The notes under the pieces: model-generated
Database searches by the model: none
The model's input: the letters and a program-made list of their open reading frames with translations, nothing else
Told to the model about the DNA's origin: nothing
NCBI GenBank assembly: GCA_051294375.1
Contig: CM119265.1
Coordinates: 27,960,665 to 28,024,664, forward strand
Length of the DNA stretch: 64,000 nt
DNA from: Paraspadella gotoi
Lineage: Eukaryota > Chaetognatha
Direction of reading: 5' to 3'
Shown: piece by piece, positions 1-9,120 of the stretch
Layout: the number at the start of each line of letters is the position of its first letter
Position numbering within the stretch: position 1 is the stretch's first letter
Program-made: the position numbers and the translations under genes

Positions 1-240
1 TTCTACTTCTCAATTTCCTCGTTCTACTGTATCTATCCACCCTTACTCTCTTATTCATCTTCTCTATTTCCTCTCTCTGACTTATACTATTCCACCCTTC
101 GTTTTATTCTCTCTCTATTTCCTCTTCTATCTTATCTATCCACCTCTTCTTTGTATTCTTTCTCTATTTCCTCTTTCTACTGTCGTCTATCCACCTTCTT
201 CTCTTATTCTCTTTCTCTATTTCCTCGTTCTACTTCTCTA
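1..240. repeat. about 50-bp pyrimidine-rich minisatellite
   Basis: The motif CTATTTCCTC recurs roughly every 50 bases (near 8, 62, 113, 163 and 211), each time followed by a variant of TCTAC...TATCCACC. About five diverged copies are visible. No coding potential is apparent. Confidence 0.7.
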
Positions 241-1010
241 TTTGCCCTTCCCTCTTCCCCTACCCTTCGCTTATCTATGATCCAGGCTGTGGATTCATCA
301 ACAAGTTCCTCTTTCGCTGTTCAGCATTAAGGCAAATCCGTCCCTCCCTCACTCCTTCTCCTTCCTCCTCTTCTCTCTTTCTCCTCCCTTCCTTTCTCCC
401 CTCTCTCCCTCTCCCTCTCTCGCCTCTCTCCTCCTCCTCCCACTTAATTGACCAACAGCAACCGGTTTTCTCTCCGATATCAAACACCATAAGTACTTCC
501 CCTCTGCACAGATATTATTTTTTCCATCTTATCAATTAACTTATTTCTCCTTTATCTTTTTTCGCTTCCATTTTTTTTTCCGCTTTGCAACTCTTATCTA
601 TGTTTATTTCTCCATAGAATTTTTGTCACTTTACTTTTTCTCCTTCCTTACTTCTTTTCCTTCCTTTCTTCCCTTTCCTATCCTTTCCTCCTTTCCTTCC
701 CTTTTCCTTCCTTTCCTTCCTTACTACCTTCCTTTCCTTTCTTTCTTTTCCTTCCTTCTTTCTTTCCTTCCTTCCTTCCTTCCTTCCTCGCTTCCTTCCT
801 TCCTTCCTTTCCTTCCTTCCTTCCTTCCTTCCTTCCTTCCTTCCTTATTTCCCTTATCTCCTTTTTTCCCTTCCTTTCTTCCTGTCCCCACCTTCCCTCT
901 GTTCTTTTCTCTTTACGATACCTTCCTCTTTCTCCTTCCCCCTCCCTCTTCTATTCCCTCTTATGGACCCCTTCCATACCCCTTTCTCCTCCCCCTCTTC
1001 CTTCCCCCTC
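241..1010. repeat. polypyrimidine tract with (TTCC)n core
   Basis: Almost entirely C and T on the plus strand, with an imperfect TTCC tetranucleotide array at about 700-850. The apparent 169-residue frame over this stretch (623-1132) is only Phe, Pro, Ser and Leu and exists because pyrimidine-only DNA cannot form stop codons. I see no gene. Confidence 0.85.
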
Positions 1011-1071
1011 CCACCGGTCAGTCACATTCGGGGTCGACCAAAAGGTCGCCATCTTTTTTTTTCGTTCTCTC

Positions 1072-1098
1072 TGTCGTCGTCGTCGTCGTCGTCGTCGA
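1072..1098. repeat. (CGT)n microsatellite
   Basis: About nine uninterrupted CGT units. The same triplet recurs at several other places in the window, for example near 40428, 48705 and 53190, and as its complement near 54990 and 62594. Confidence 0.9.
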
Positions 1099-1978
1099 AA
1101 AAATATCCAAAGTGGGGATCGAGTGGCATTGAGACGAAGGGAGAGCGAATGGCATCGTGAAATGGCAGTGTGTCGAGTGGCAAGATTGACGAGAGATCAA
1201 TAAATATATCTTTCGTTTTTTTTTTCGTTCAAAAACGATATTAGACGGTTTGGTGATGATTTAAAACTTTTAGCCCTTAGATAATATAAGATAACATAAA
1301 AAGTTCGAAAGGCTATCTACGACCCTGGGCCTTTAATTGAAGGACAATATAAGCTGTTTTTGCTGAGGGGAGTGTAAAGCTTTTCTTCTATAGTGAAATT
1401 GATTAAATGAGACTTATAAATTATAAAAGTATAATCTAATTATTATTTTATGACTGCTTTAATTCTAGACTCTAAGGCTTTAAAGGCTTTAAAATCTTTC
1501 AGACTCCAGAGTGTCACCTTAACTAATGTTCAATCAGTGAGTGAGCTTCCTTCTCGAGAAAGTCAAGCTATGTTATAATAGTGTTAGAGTCTTAGAGAGA
1601 TGGAAGCCAATACCCGCCAGCGACTGAGCAAAGTCTGGTAGCAAGACAACTTAGGAATTCATCAAATGAATTGATAATTTTAATATTGGCTGATATAACT
1701 TCATGAAAAAAATTATATAAAACATTTAAAAAGCATTTTGCAAAATGTGTCTCGGCTTATAACATGGTTAAAATAAAGTTTTACAAGCAACTCTCCTCGA
1801 TAACCTCCATCAACAGGTCACCCCATCAACAGGTCACCCCATCAACTTCTTGTTTCCCCATCAGGCAACCTCAGCATGGAAGCGGGCAGGCCCGGGCAAG
1901 CCCAGATCCTCAACCGATTCTCGATATTGGGATCTAACTTTTTACGACGCAGAATACGACATTTTTTATCGGAAAAAA

Positions 1979-1979
<1 letters not shown>
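1099..1979. other. AT-rich stretch without a recognised gene
   Basis: Mixed AT-rich sequence with stops in all frames. The only structure I see is a 16-bp tandem unit (ATCAACAGGTCACCCC) at 1809-1846, just over two copies. Confidence 0.6.

Positions 1980-2041
<62 letters not shown>
1980..2041. repeat. (GA)n microsatellite
   Basis: About 30 uninterrupted GA dinucleotides. Arg-Glu-rich frames across it are a product of the repeat. Confidence 0.95.
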
Positions 2042-2043
<2 letters not shown>

Positions 2044-2254
2044 TTTCCGAATATCCCTCGTTATTACTATGGATGAAGAGGAGGGGGGAGAGAAATTCTT
2101 TGCAAGAAACGAAATTCCATCCATGTTTTGTTTTTTTATTTTATTTTCGAGAACAAAACTGTTTCATTGTCAAAATTCATAAAATATTTTCGGCCTTTTT
2201 TTCCCAGAACGTCCCATTTTATCTTTAATTCGGAATTAACTTAATTTCTTTAGT

Positions 2255-2720
2255 TATAGATTAGGTTAAGGGTTAGGGTTAGGGATTTGGTTTGTGATTA
2301 GGGTTAATGATTTAAGTTAGGGACAAGTATTAGGGTTAGAGGTAAGGGTATTGTGTTTAGTCTCTATTTTTATTTTGTTTTTGAATTAGGCAAAATAGTT
2401 TTAATTGTGATTAAAATTATAGGACATGTTTCGACTCTTGTAATGCGAGTTTTCAACAGCGTTTTTTTTTCTATAATAGTCAAATAAATAGTGATTGTCA
2501 CAATTAAAACTCTTTTGCCTAAGAGGTAAGGGTAAAAAATTATGCATAAGGGTTAGGGTTCAGGAATAGGTTACGGTTAGGGATCAGGGTCAGTGATTAG
2601 GGATCGGGATTTTTTTATAAATTTAAAAATATATTTATATTAAATATTATGGTTAAAATTAAATTCTGAGCTAAAACGAACAAAAATGGGACACTCTCGG
2701 ATAAGAGAGCCCCCTTCAAC
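2255..2720 (+). repeat. dispersed repeat family A, with degenerate TTAGGG-like section
   Basis: It begins with degenerate GGTTAGGG-like sequence and ends near ATGGGACACTCTCGGATAAG. A second copy lies inverted at about 41310-41530 and matches along its length, including GGATTTGGTTTGTGATTAG and the CACTCTCGGA block. The copy at 41.3 kb lacks the segment around 2386-2522, which is a separate inserted element. The TTAGGG-like part is not a real telomere array: units are irregular and sit inside an interspersed repeat. Confidence 0.7.
2387..2521. mobile_element. MITE, about 131 bp, TA target duplication
   Basis: The ends are inverted copies of each other for about 23 bases with one mismatch: the left end starts GGCAAAATAGTTTTAATT and the right end, read on the minus strand, starts GGCAAAAGAGTTTTAATT. 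TA flanks both sides (2387-2388 and 2520-2521), as expected for a Tc1/mariner-type insertion. It is non-coding. Its absence from the related copy at 41.3 kb supports a real insertion. Confidence 0.75.
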
Positions 2721-2739
2721 TTTCATGTTTCTACATACA

Positions 2740-3060
2740 TTTATTTTTTCTAAATCTTTATTTTCACTTTCTTCTCTTTCTCTTTCTCCATATTTCTACA
2801 TCATTTTCTCTACTTTCTCTTCCAACGACTTTTCTCTACATCATCTCCTTCTTCTCTTTCTCTTTCTACATCTTTCTTCTCCATCATCTCCTTCTCCTCT
2901 TTCTCTTTCTACATCTTTCTTTCTTCATAGTCTTCTTTAAACCCATCTCTATCACCACCTCTCTTTCTATCTCTCTCATCATCCCAATCACCATCTCTCT
3001 CTCCATCTCTTTCACCATCTCTCCCTCACTCTCCATCGTCTCTATCTCTCTTTTTCTTCC
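2740..3060. repeat. pyrimidine-rich CATCTC/TTTCT tract
   Basis: Irregular tandem CATCTCTCT and CTTTCTACAT units. The open frame through it is compositional. Confidence 0.7.
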
Positions 3061-3109
3061 ACAAGAAAAAAAAAGTCTTGGATCTCAACTTTGATTGACA
3101 AGATTAGTC

Positions 3110-3540
3110 GTCAGGTGACGAGGGGTCGCGAAGGGGAAGGATGGAGGGGTCGAGAAGGGGGCAGAAGGGGTGTTGAGGGGTGTTAAGGATCTCGGAAGGG
3201 TCTTAAGGGACAATTCGGGGTATTAAGGGGCGTTGAGCTTTAAAGAACGACCATGGTAGAAATTTTGTGGATCGACGAGTGATGTTGAAGCCTGTCGAAG
3301 ATGCTGTTGAGGTCAGGGGTGCTGATGGGGTGAAAGGGCGAAAGAATTCGGGTCAGGGGTGGTTCGTAGTCATGGGAACGCGAGGGTTGGCGGAAGAAGG
3401 GTGAGTTGACGAGAGGAGGGGTCACGTGGGGGGCGTGAGTCGGAGGGGGGGGGCGAGCGCGTCACGTGAGGCGGAGGGAGGGGGCGGCGAGCGGCGTCAC
3501 GTGAAAATGAGGCCGGCGACGTGAGCTACGTCAACTGCGA
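3110..3540. promoter_or_regulatory. G/C-rich patch with three GTCACGTG E-boxes
   Basis: CpG-bearing sequence in an otherwise AT-rich or microsatellite setting. GTCACGTG occurs at 3421-3428, 3461-3468 and 3496-3503, spaced 40 and 35 bases. CACGTG is the core bound by bHLH-zip factors of the Myc/Max, USF and MITF/TFE families. An open frame from about 3497 into the purine tract reads plausibly at first (includes SYVNCDPRNGENGNSEMEGG) before turning into repeat. A promoter with a first exon is possible but unproven. Confidence 0.35.
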
Positions 3541-4260
3541 CCCGAGAAACGGCGAGAACGGAAATTCCGAGATGGAGGGAGGGGAGGGGGGAGGAGGAGA
3601 GGAGGAGGAGAGAGGAAGGAGGAGAGAGGAGGAAGAGAGGAGTATGGGAAGAGAGATGGAGAGAGGAGGAGGAGAGAATAGGGAGAGGAGGAGGGAGAGG
3701 AGATGGGAGAGGGAGGAAGGGAAGGAGGAGGAGGGAGAGAGGAGGGAGAGGAGATGAGAGGGAGGTAGGAGAGTGAGGAGGAGGGAGAGGATGAGGGAAG
3801 AGGAGATGGGAGAGGGAGGAGGAGTGGAGGAGGAGGGAGAGAGGAGGAGAGGGAGGAGGGAGAGGAGGAGGAGGGAGAGGATGAGGGAGAGGAGATGGGA
3901 GAGGGAGGAGGGAGTGGAGAGGAGGGAGAGGAGGAGGGAGAGGAGATGGAGAGGGAGGAGGGAGTGGAGGAGGAGGGAGAGGAGGAGGGAGAGGAGATGG
4001 GAGAGGGAGGAGGGAGAGAGGAGGAGGGAAGGATGAGGGAGAGGAGATGGGAGAGGGAGGAGGGAGTGGAGGAGGAGGGAGAGGAGGAGGAGAGGAGATG
4101 GGAGAGGGAGGAGGGAGAGGAGGAGAGGGAGAGGATGAGGGAGAGGAGGAGACGGAGGAATGAAGGAAAGAAGTTGAAACGAGAAGAAAGAGGAAAGAAA
4201 ATAAATAAGAAAAAGAGGAAAAAGGAAAAGGAGGTAAAAGGAAACGGAAATGAATAAAAG
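3541..4260. repeat. purine-rich GGA/GAG minisatellite
   Basis: Variants of GAGATGGGAGAGGGAGGAGG recur about every 55-60 bases. Arg-Glu-Gly frames across it are artefacts of composition. Confidence 0.85.
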
Positions 4261-4433
4261 GAGAAAAAAAATTTAAAGAGGAAGAATCAAAAAAAGGAAT
4301 ATAAAGAAGAAGAGAAAAATATTAAAGGCGACGAAATGAGAAAGAAAAGAAAAAAAATAAAAAAAGTGAGAAAATGTCTTATAGCAATGTGGCACAAAAC
4401 ATCTATGATGGAGGAAACAGCAGGGTTGGCGCC

Positions 4434-4437
<4 letters not shown>
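4261..4437. other. A-rich spacer
   Basis: Adenine-rich sequence between two repeat blocks; nothing recognisable. Confidence 0.5.
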
Positions 4438-4519
<82 letters not shown>

Positions 4520-4629
4520 CATCAGGATGCCGAGAGGGAAATATACGGTGACGGGGTAAACGCCAGGTCGCGCAGTAGGACTCGCCACATAAGATGAAAA
4601 TTCTGGACAGGTGCGTCTCTCTCTCTCCT

Positions 4630-4673
<44 letters not shown>

Positions 4674-4756
4674 CTTTGCCGAAATTCTTTCACCAATCAC
4701 GGAACTTCGACTGTTGTGGTCGAACGATTCTGACGATGAATGCTTGGGGGAGTCGT

Positions 4757-4851
<95 letters not shown>
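4438..4851. repeat. (GA)n - (CT)n - (GA)n triple microsatellite
   Basis: Three long dinucleotide tracts in alternating orientation, about 4438-4520 (GA), 4617-4671 (CT) and 4758-4851 (GA), separated by about 90-base unique segments. Adjacent tracts are mutually complementary, so single strands could fold into long stems. Confidence 0.9.
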
Positions 4852-4852
<1 letters not shown>

Positions 4853-5309
4853 CACGATCCTGGTGTAAACAAATGGAATGGTATTGTCAAACTTGTCTCG
4901 CTCTCGATTTTATTCTTTGTCCCGAATTCGTAAGAGAGTCGAGATAAAATCGTCAGGTATTTTCGTCGACAGAAATCAATTCCCATTTCTGAGAAATGCT
5001 TCGCTGGGGTTTCCAACTTTTTATTGCTTTTTTTTATTTCGTTTCGGCTTTTTTATGTGTTAGTACATAACACTGAGTTTTAATTACATCCTTCTAATTA
5101 CAGATAACAAAACTCTCTCTCTCATAATTAAAATAGTAAAGATATATATTTTTAAAAATGTTTACATATTCGAATATTCATTATTAACAACTCTCAATTT
5201 TATTTTAATAAGTTATTTTTACTTAAAATCCTTTTCATTAATAAATAATCTTTATAAATGTTATTAACATGAAAACTTTTAACATTCATGCAACGTCATT
5301 TTGCTGTAA
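4852..5309. other. AT-rich intergenic sequence
   Basis: No open frame of note and no recognised repeat. Confidence 0.5.
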
Positions 5310-5627
5310 ACCTGATTTATTTTCCTTTAGATGTCATTTAATTTGAAATTTGCGCAACGATTCCCAATATATTGTGTTAAGAAGACTTACCAATCCGGGT
5401 AAGTCGTCTTACCAATCCGGGTTCGTAAATCCTCTTATTCCTTCCCAGAGACAAAGCAAATCTTCGCCAAATATAAAACTAGTTATCGGAAGCAAATAAA
5501 CCAGATGTTCGTGACAAAATCTCTCTTGATTCCATTGATTTGGTCAGGAATTTTTGATGCTTGCTTTGTTGGTCAGTCAGTTAGTCTCTCTTGACGCTCA
5601 AACAGTTCGTGTGAAAAAAAAAAACCA

Positions 5628-5658
<31 letters not shown>

Positions 5659-6388
5659 GTTAGGTTTAAGTCGAACGCAAAATTTATTCGTGGACAAATT
5701 CATTGATTGTATGCATTGTATGCAATCAGAGAATGTATATTTATCATTTTAAATCCATCAAATTTCAGAAAATATTCTTCTCGAGTATAAGTGCACGTTC
5801 ATTTGATTAACTTTTTTATAATTGCAGAAAGACCAAAAGAAAGAAAAAAGTTTTTTTTTCTTAAAGAATATCGTCCTTATTGAGAAATTTAAATAGTTTA
5901 AAATAATTATAGACTTTAATTTGATTATAATAAATTTACTAACTTTATTATTCCAGTTTTTTTCTTTTTTCTTCAAAACTGCGTCGTTTTTGCCCCCAAA
6001 ATCTTTTCGATATCTGAATCGCCCCTCGTCCTTTTTCTCCACCGAATTCCCTATTTTTTTTCCCGCCAAAATTATCTCCTCTCTCTCTCTCTCTCTCTCG
6101 ACGAAAAAAAAAGAGATTATTTCTCTTAATCAGAACAAGAGTTTAACTTTCTACCTTAACGTTGCCTCCGTAAAATGTTCTTCCGATTCTCTATTTCTTT
6201 TCCGCCAAATTGTCATATTCAATTATTTTTCCAATGCCGTCCTATATATTTTTTTTTTCAGTCGGATAACCTCTAAACCATTACCGCTTATAATAACAAG
6301 CCACATCAACTTCGTAACCGCCCCGAAATTCGATTTTGACATTTCGATCTTTCGATCCTAAAACTCGAGTTCAAATTCTCGGCACAAA
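5310..6388 (+). promoter_or_regulatory. presumed upstream and 5' leader region of the PLDLS gene
   Basis: Upstream flank of the three-exon gene. Contains a (CAA)n run at about 5633-5656 and a short (CT)n at about 6081-6099. No clear TATA box or initiator was recognised. An in-frame stop (TAA, 6359-6361) sits just before the chosen start codon, so this segment is non-coding in that frame. The same sequence reappears after the gap at 11321. Confidence 0.4.
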
Positions 6389-8500
6389 ATGAGCGACGCA
6401 GAACTCGAAATGGAAGTCGACGAGAATGACGTCGCGGAGGATTTACCCGGATGTAAGTTCAAATATGTAATCCTTTGTTTAAATGTTTAATTTTTTTAAT
6501 ATTCTATTTTTTTTTTTTTTTGTTGCCAATTGAATCCAGTTTTGGATGAATCCGATGACGAGTCTTATTCTTCCGAAACGAATTCAAGCGTTTCGGAATT
6601 GTCGGTCAATAAGGATCCATTTGCTCTCGATGCTTATGCGGCCTTCGGAGCCCATCAAGAGGAGCCAATTCCTTATCCGGATCAAGAAGAGCAACATTAT
6701 CAATTGGCTCCTTTAGATTTGTCAGTCCGGAATCGACCGGTCTTACACCTTGACCCCGGGACCGATGGATCGAATGTTCCGCACGGATATTATCCGGCTT
6801 CCATCATCTATAGGAATTTCCCCCACAATCTCTTCCCAGAAAATGCACGATACCTTCCGGGCTCTATTGCTTTCGGAGGATTTCCATTCGGGTCTCGAGT
6901 GTAAGTTATTTATTTTGATTTAAGATTGACTATTTTTGACATTTTACTAATAATAGGACAATTTAATAAGACTTCTTATCGAGTTTTAGCACTTTTCCTC
7001 GGGCGTATTGAGTACTTCCGTGTCGAGCAATAGGTCACCCGTTGGCCACAGAACTTTTTAGTCGGATCTGCTTTCAGCAGATCCCGACTCTATTCACTTT
7101 GTCGGTCCGTCGGTCCTCCCCCTCAATATTGTCGGGCATTCGCTTATATAATGTCAGAACATCGAATTATGATAAATTGTGCAAAAAAAGATGCCCGTCC
7201 TTCTGTCCGTCCCTCCTTAGCAAAAAACACCAATTACTCGTGATTGGATGGATGAATTAGAATAAAATTTTGTGAGTGGGTAAGGAAGTGTGTGATTGAG
7301 CTGTATATAAAGTTTCGATGGAATCGTCCGAGTGAAAATGATTTTAAATAGTGAAATTTATTTTTTTATTTTTTCTATTTGAACACCAATTACTCACGAG
7401 TAAATGGGGCAGTTGACTTGAAATTTTGTATTTGGTTAGAAAGGTCTGTGATTAAACTGGAAATCGAGTTTCGATGGAATCGTTTGAGTGGAGTTAAGTT
7501 TAAATGGAAAAAAACAGAACCTGTTTCATTAATTGATTATGCTTCTTTTTCCTTTTATATTAAATGTAAATGCAGGATGTATTAATTAATCAATAATTAA
7601 TTAATCATGTCAATTGTTATCGACATTATTCTCCGTCATTGCTTTTATCGTGGTTAGGGACGAAAAGACTTAAAAACAAACATTTGGAATCAAATTAATT
7701 AATTAACTTGAATTATTTAATTATTAATGAATTAATTAACGATAATAATCGTGGGCAGATCCGACATTGTTTGCTCAAACTTGTTTATAAAGTAATATAT
7801 GTAGTCGGGCATTGCCTAGGTTCACCCCGCCTATAAGCCCAGTGGCTCATTGAGTAAAGCCATCAGCTCATGACCACTAGGTACCGGGTTCAATCCCAAC
7901 CTGGTACCTACCCTGCGGGAAGCGTGAGGACGGCCGTAAGCCGCCTTGGGGGCTTGGCAAACCCTCAAGCCTGGTTCCAAGCCCAGGACCCGTTCCATGT
8001 CTGCTAGAGGGGGTTATAGAAGTTACGGATAGTCATCTTCTGCCCACTTAGCGCCTTATCCACATATATATAAAATTATTAAAAATTAAAACCTGAACGA
8101 AGCCTTAAATTCCCTTTAATCTTCCATTGACCCCGACCCTTTCCAAAACAAAGTCGGCGTATGTAAAGTTAACCCAGTTTTACTAATTTACTCCTTTTAT
8201 TGCCAACTAACTAATTTTTTTTTAATATCCAGCTCGGACGAACAAGAAGATAATGAACGACACCATAATTATTTGGATTTTCTGCGCGTCGTTCGTCATC
8301 AAGCGATGGAACACTGGAAGATGTTCCAACAGATTGCAATTTTAAGTGTGACCCACCAGAAGCAGTGCCTTATTCGAACCATGGACGACGTTCCTGGTTG
8401 TTACGATTACGAGGCTTGGCAGACCAGCCAGACGATGGTAGAGAAAAGAGAAACATATTATTTTAAGCGAAAAGAAAAAATGAACCTTTCGGATCGTTAG
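6389..8500 (+). CDS. three-exon acidic protein with a PLDLS (CtBP-type) motif
   Basis: Exons 6389-6452, 6540-6900 and 8233-8500 join in phase to 693 bases, 230 residues plus stop. Both introns start GTAAGT and end in CAG (TGAATCCAG, ATATCCAG). The start follows an in-frame TAA at 6359 and has A at -3. Residues 1-45 are very acidic and serine-rich (MSDAELEMEVDENDVAEDLP, then LDESDDESYSSE). Residues 79-83 are PLDLS (6710-6724), the PxDLS core that recruits CtBP co-repressors in many animal transcription regulators. Residues about 100-140 are rich in Pro, Tyr, Phe. Exon 3 opens with a second acidic stretch, then a likely helix (about 155-190, LDFLRVVRHQAMEHWKMFQQ), then a basic end with FKRKEK. 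I do not recognise the family. A nuclear co-regulator role is inference from the motif. No DNA-binding domain is visible. Exon 3 may instead splice at GATG|GTAGAG near 8443 to further exons. Confidence 0.75.
7061..7765. mobile_element. non-coding TIR element in intron 2, about 705 bp
   Basis: The ends are inverted: GTCGGATCTGC at 7061-7071 and GCAGATCCGAC at 7755-7765. The left end also forms a short hairpin (GGATCTGCTTTCAGCAGATCC, roughly). Internally it has GTCGGTCCGTCGGTC-like sequence and two diverged tandem copies of an about 154-base unit, each starting CACCAATTACTC (near 7229 and 7383) and sharing GTTTCGATGGAATCG. The frame at 7042-7260 is a by-product. No transposase is seen, so it would be non-autonomous. 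Confidence 0.6.
7811..8085 (+). mobile_element. tRNA-derived SINE in intron 2
   Basis: A tRNA-like head has an A-box-like segment (TGGCTCATTGAGT, about 7843-7855) and a good B box (GGTTCAATCCC, 7887-7897). A GC-richer non-tRNA body follows, ending in an AT-rich tail (CCTTATCCACATATATATAAAA and beyond). The loop region reading CAGCTCATGA suggests a Met-like tRNA ancestor, with low certainty. A matching copy at about 13905-14190 is explained by the duplicated block there. Confidence 0.7.
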
Positions 8501-8559
8501 TCGTTGATCGTTTTCATAAACCTAATTTCGGGGTGGATGCGTTTTTAGCTATCAATCCA

Positions 8560-8921
8560 GTTTTTTTTTTTTAGCTTCCAAGTTAATTCAAAATTTTTTC
8601 CAGATTTAGAGGTTTGAACACAGAGGTACGTTTTTAATACCAAGGAGCAGATATTCTTTAGATGTATCTAGTTAATCGTAATTGTTGGTGTTTGGCCTTT
8701 AGTTTTATCTAATAGTACGTACCTTCGGGTTTACGTACGATGATAAACTGAATTTGTTACATTATAAGCCGATTTCAGTTTTACAGGTTTAATTAATCCT
8801 AACGGAACATTTTTAAGACTTTACAACGTTTGACATCAACTGGAACTACGGTTTGGCGATTCAAACGGGCGATACGTCGAACATTGGATTATATATTTTA
8901 GTTTGTATAATTTTAAGCTGA
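8560..8921 (+). other. coding-like islands downstream of the PLDLS gene
   Basis: A strong acceptor (TTTTTTCCAG) and a strong donor (GTACGT) flank only 22 bases near 8605-8626. At 8703-8789 one frame reads FYLIVRTFGFTYDDKLNLLH and on through KPISVLQV to a stop. In the same frame, after two stops, 8826-8921 reads TFDINWNYGLAIQTGDTSN and on to LYILV. The amino-acid make-up is protein-like rather than repeat-like. They could be extra exons of the same gene, broken by base errors, or a decayed second gene. I recognise no domain. Confidence 0.3.
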
Positions 8922-8961
8922 TAATTGTTTCATAACATATTTGGTTTTAATGAAACTTTAA

Positions 8962-9120
8962 ATGTTCAACTGCGGCTCCACTTTCTTTCGTTCTACAAAA
9001 GCGGCAACACCGATCCTTCTACTGCATGCCCTGACCGCGAAAAGGCTCGTCAACGTGTTCCCAGAAGATCGTGTCAATTATTTGATTCCGCTCGTACAAA
9101 CCTTCGAAGATTATCATTAA
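8962..9120 (+). CDS. 52-residue ORF, possible terminal exon
   Basis: ATG at 8962 to TAA at 9118-9120. The second half is strongly protein-like: TPILLLHALTAKRLVNVFPE, then DRVNYLIPLVQTFEDYH at the end. Another frame upstream reads IFGFNETLNVQLRLHFLSFY and switches off where this frame becomes convincing, around 8998-9010, so a one-base error joining the two is plausible. It may be the true C-terminus of the PLDLS gene. Damaged matching sequence lies near 15130-15330 and 24390-24590. No family is recognised. Confidence 0.35.
   Translation: MFNCGSTFFRSTKAATPILLLHALTAKRLVNVFPEDRVNYLIPLVQTFEDYH

Noticed and set aside
1048-1056. YY1-like site CGCCATCTT
   Set aside because: Short motif between low-complexity tracts with no neighbouring transcript evidence.
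623-1132. 169-residue Phe/Pro/Ser/Leu frame
   Set aside because: Lies in a TTCC polypyrimidine tract where plus-strand stops cannot form.
2255-2600. Interstitial telomere array
   Set aside because: GGTTAGGG-like units are irregular, and the same sequence occurs inside a dispersed repeat at 41.3 kb.
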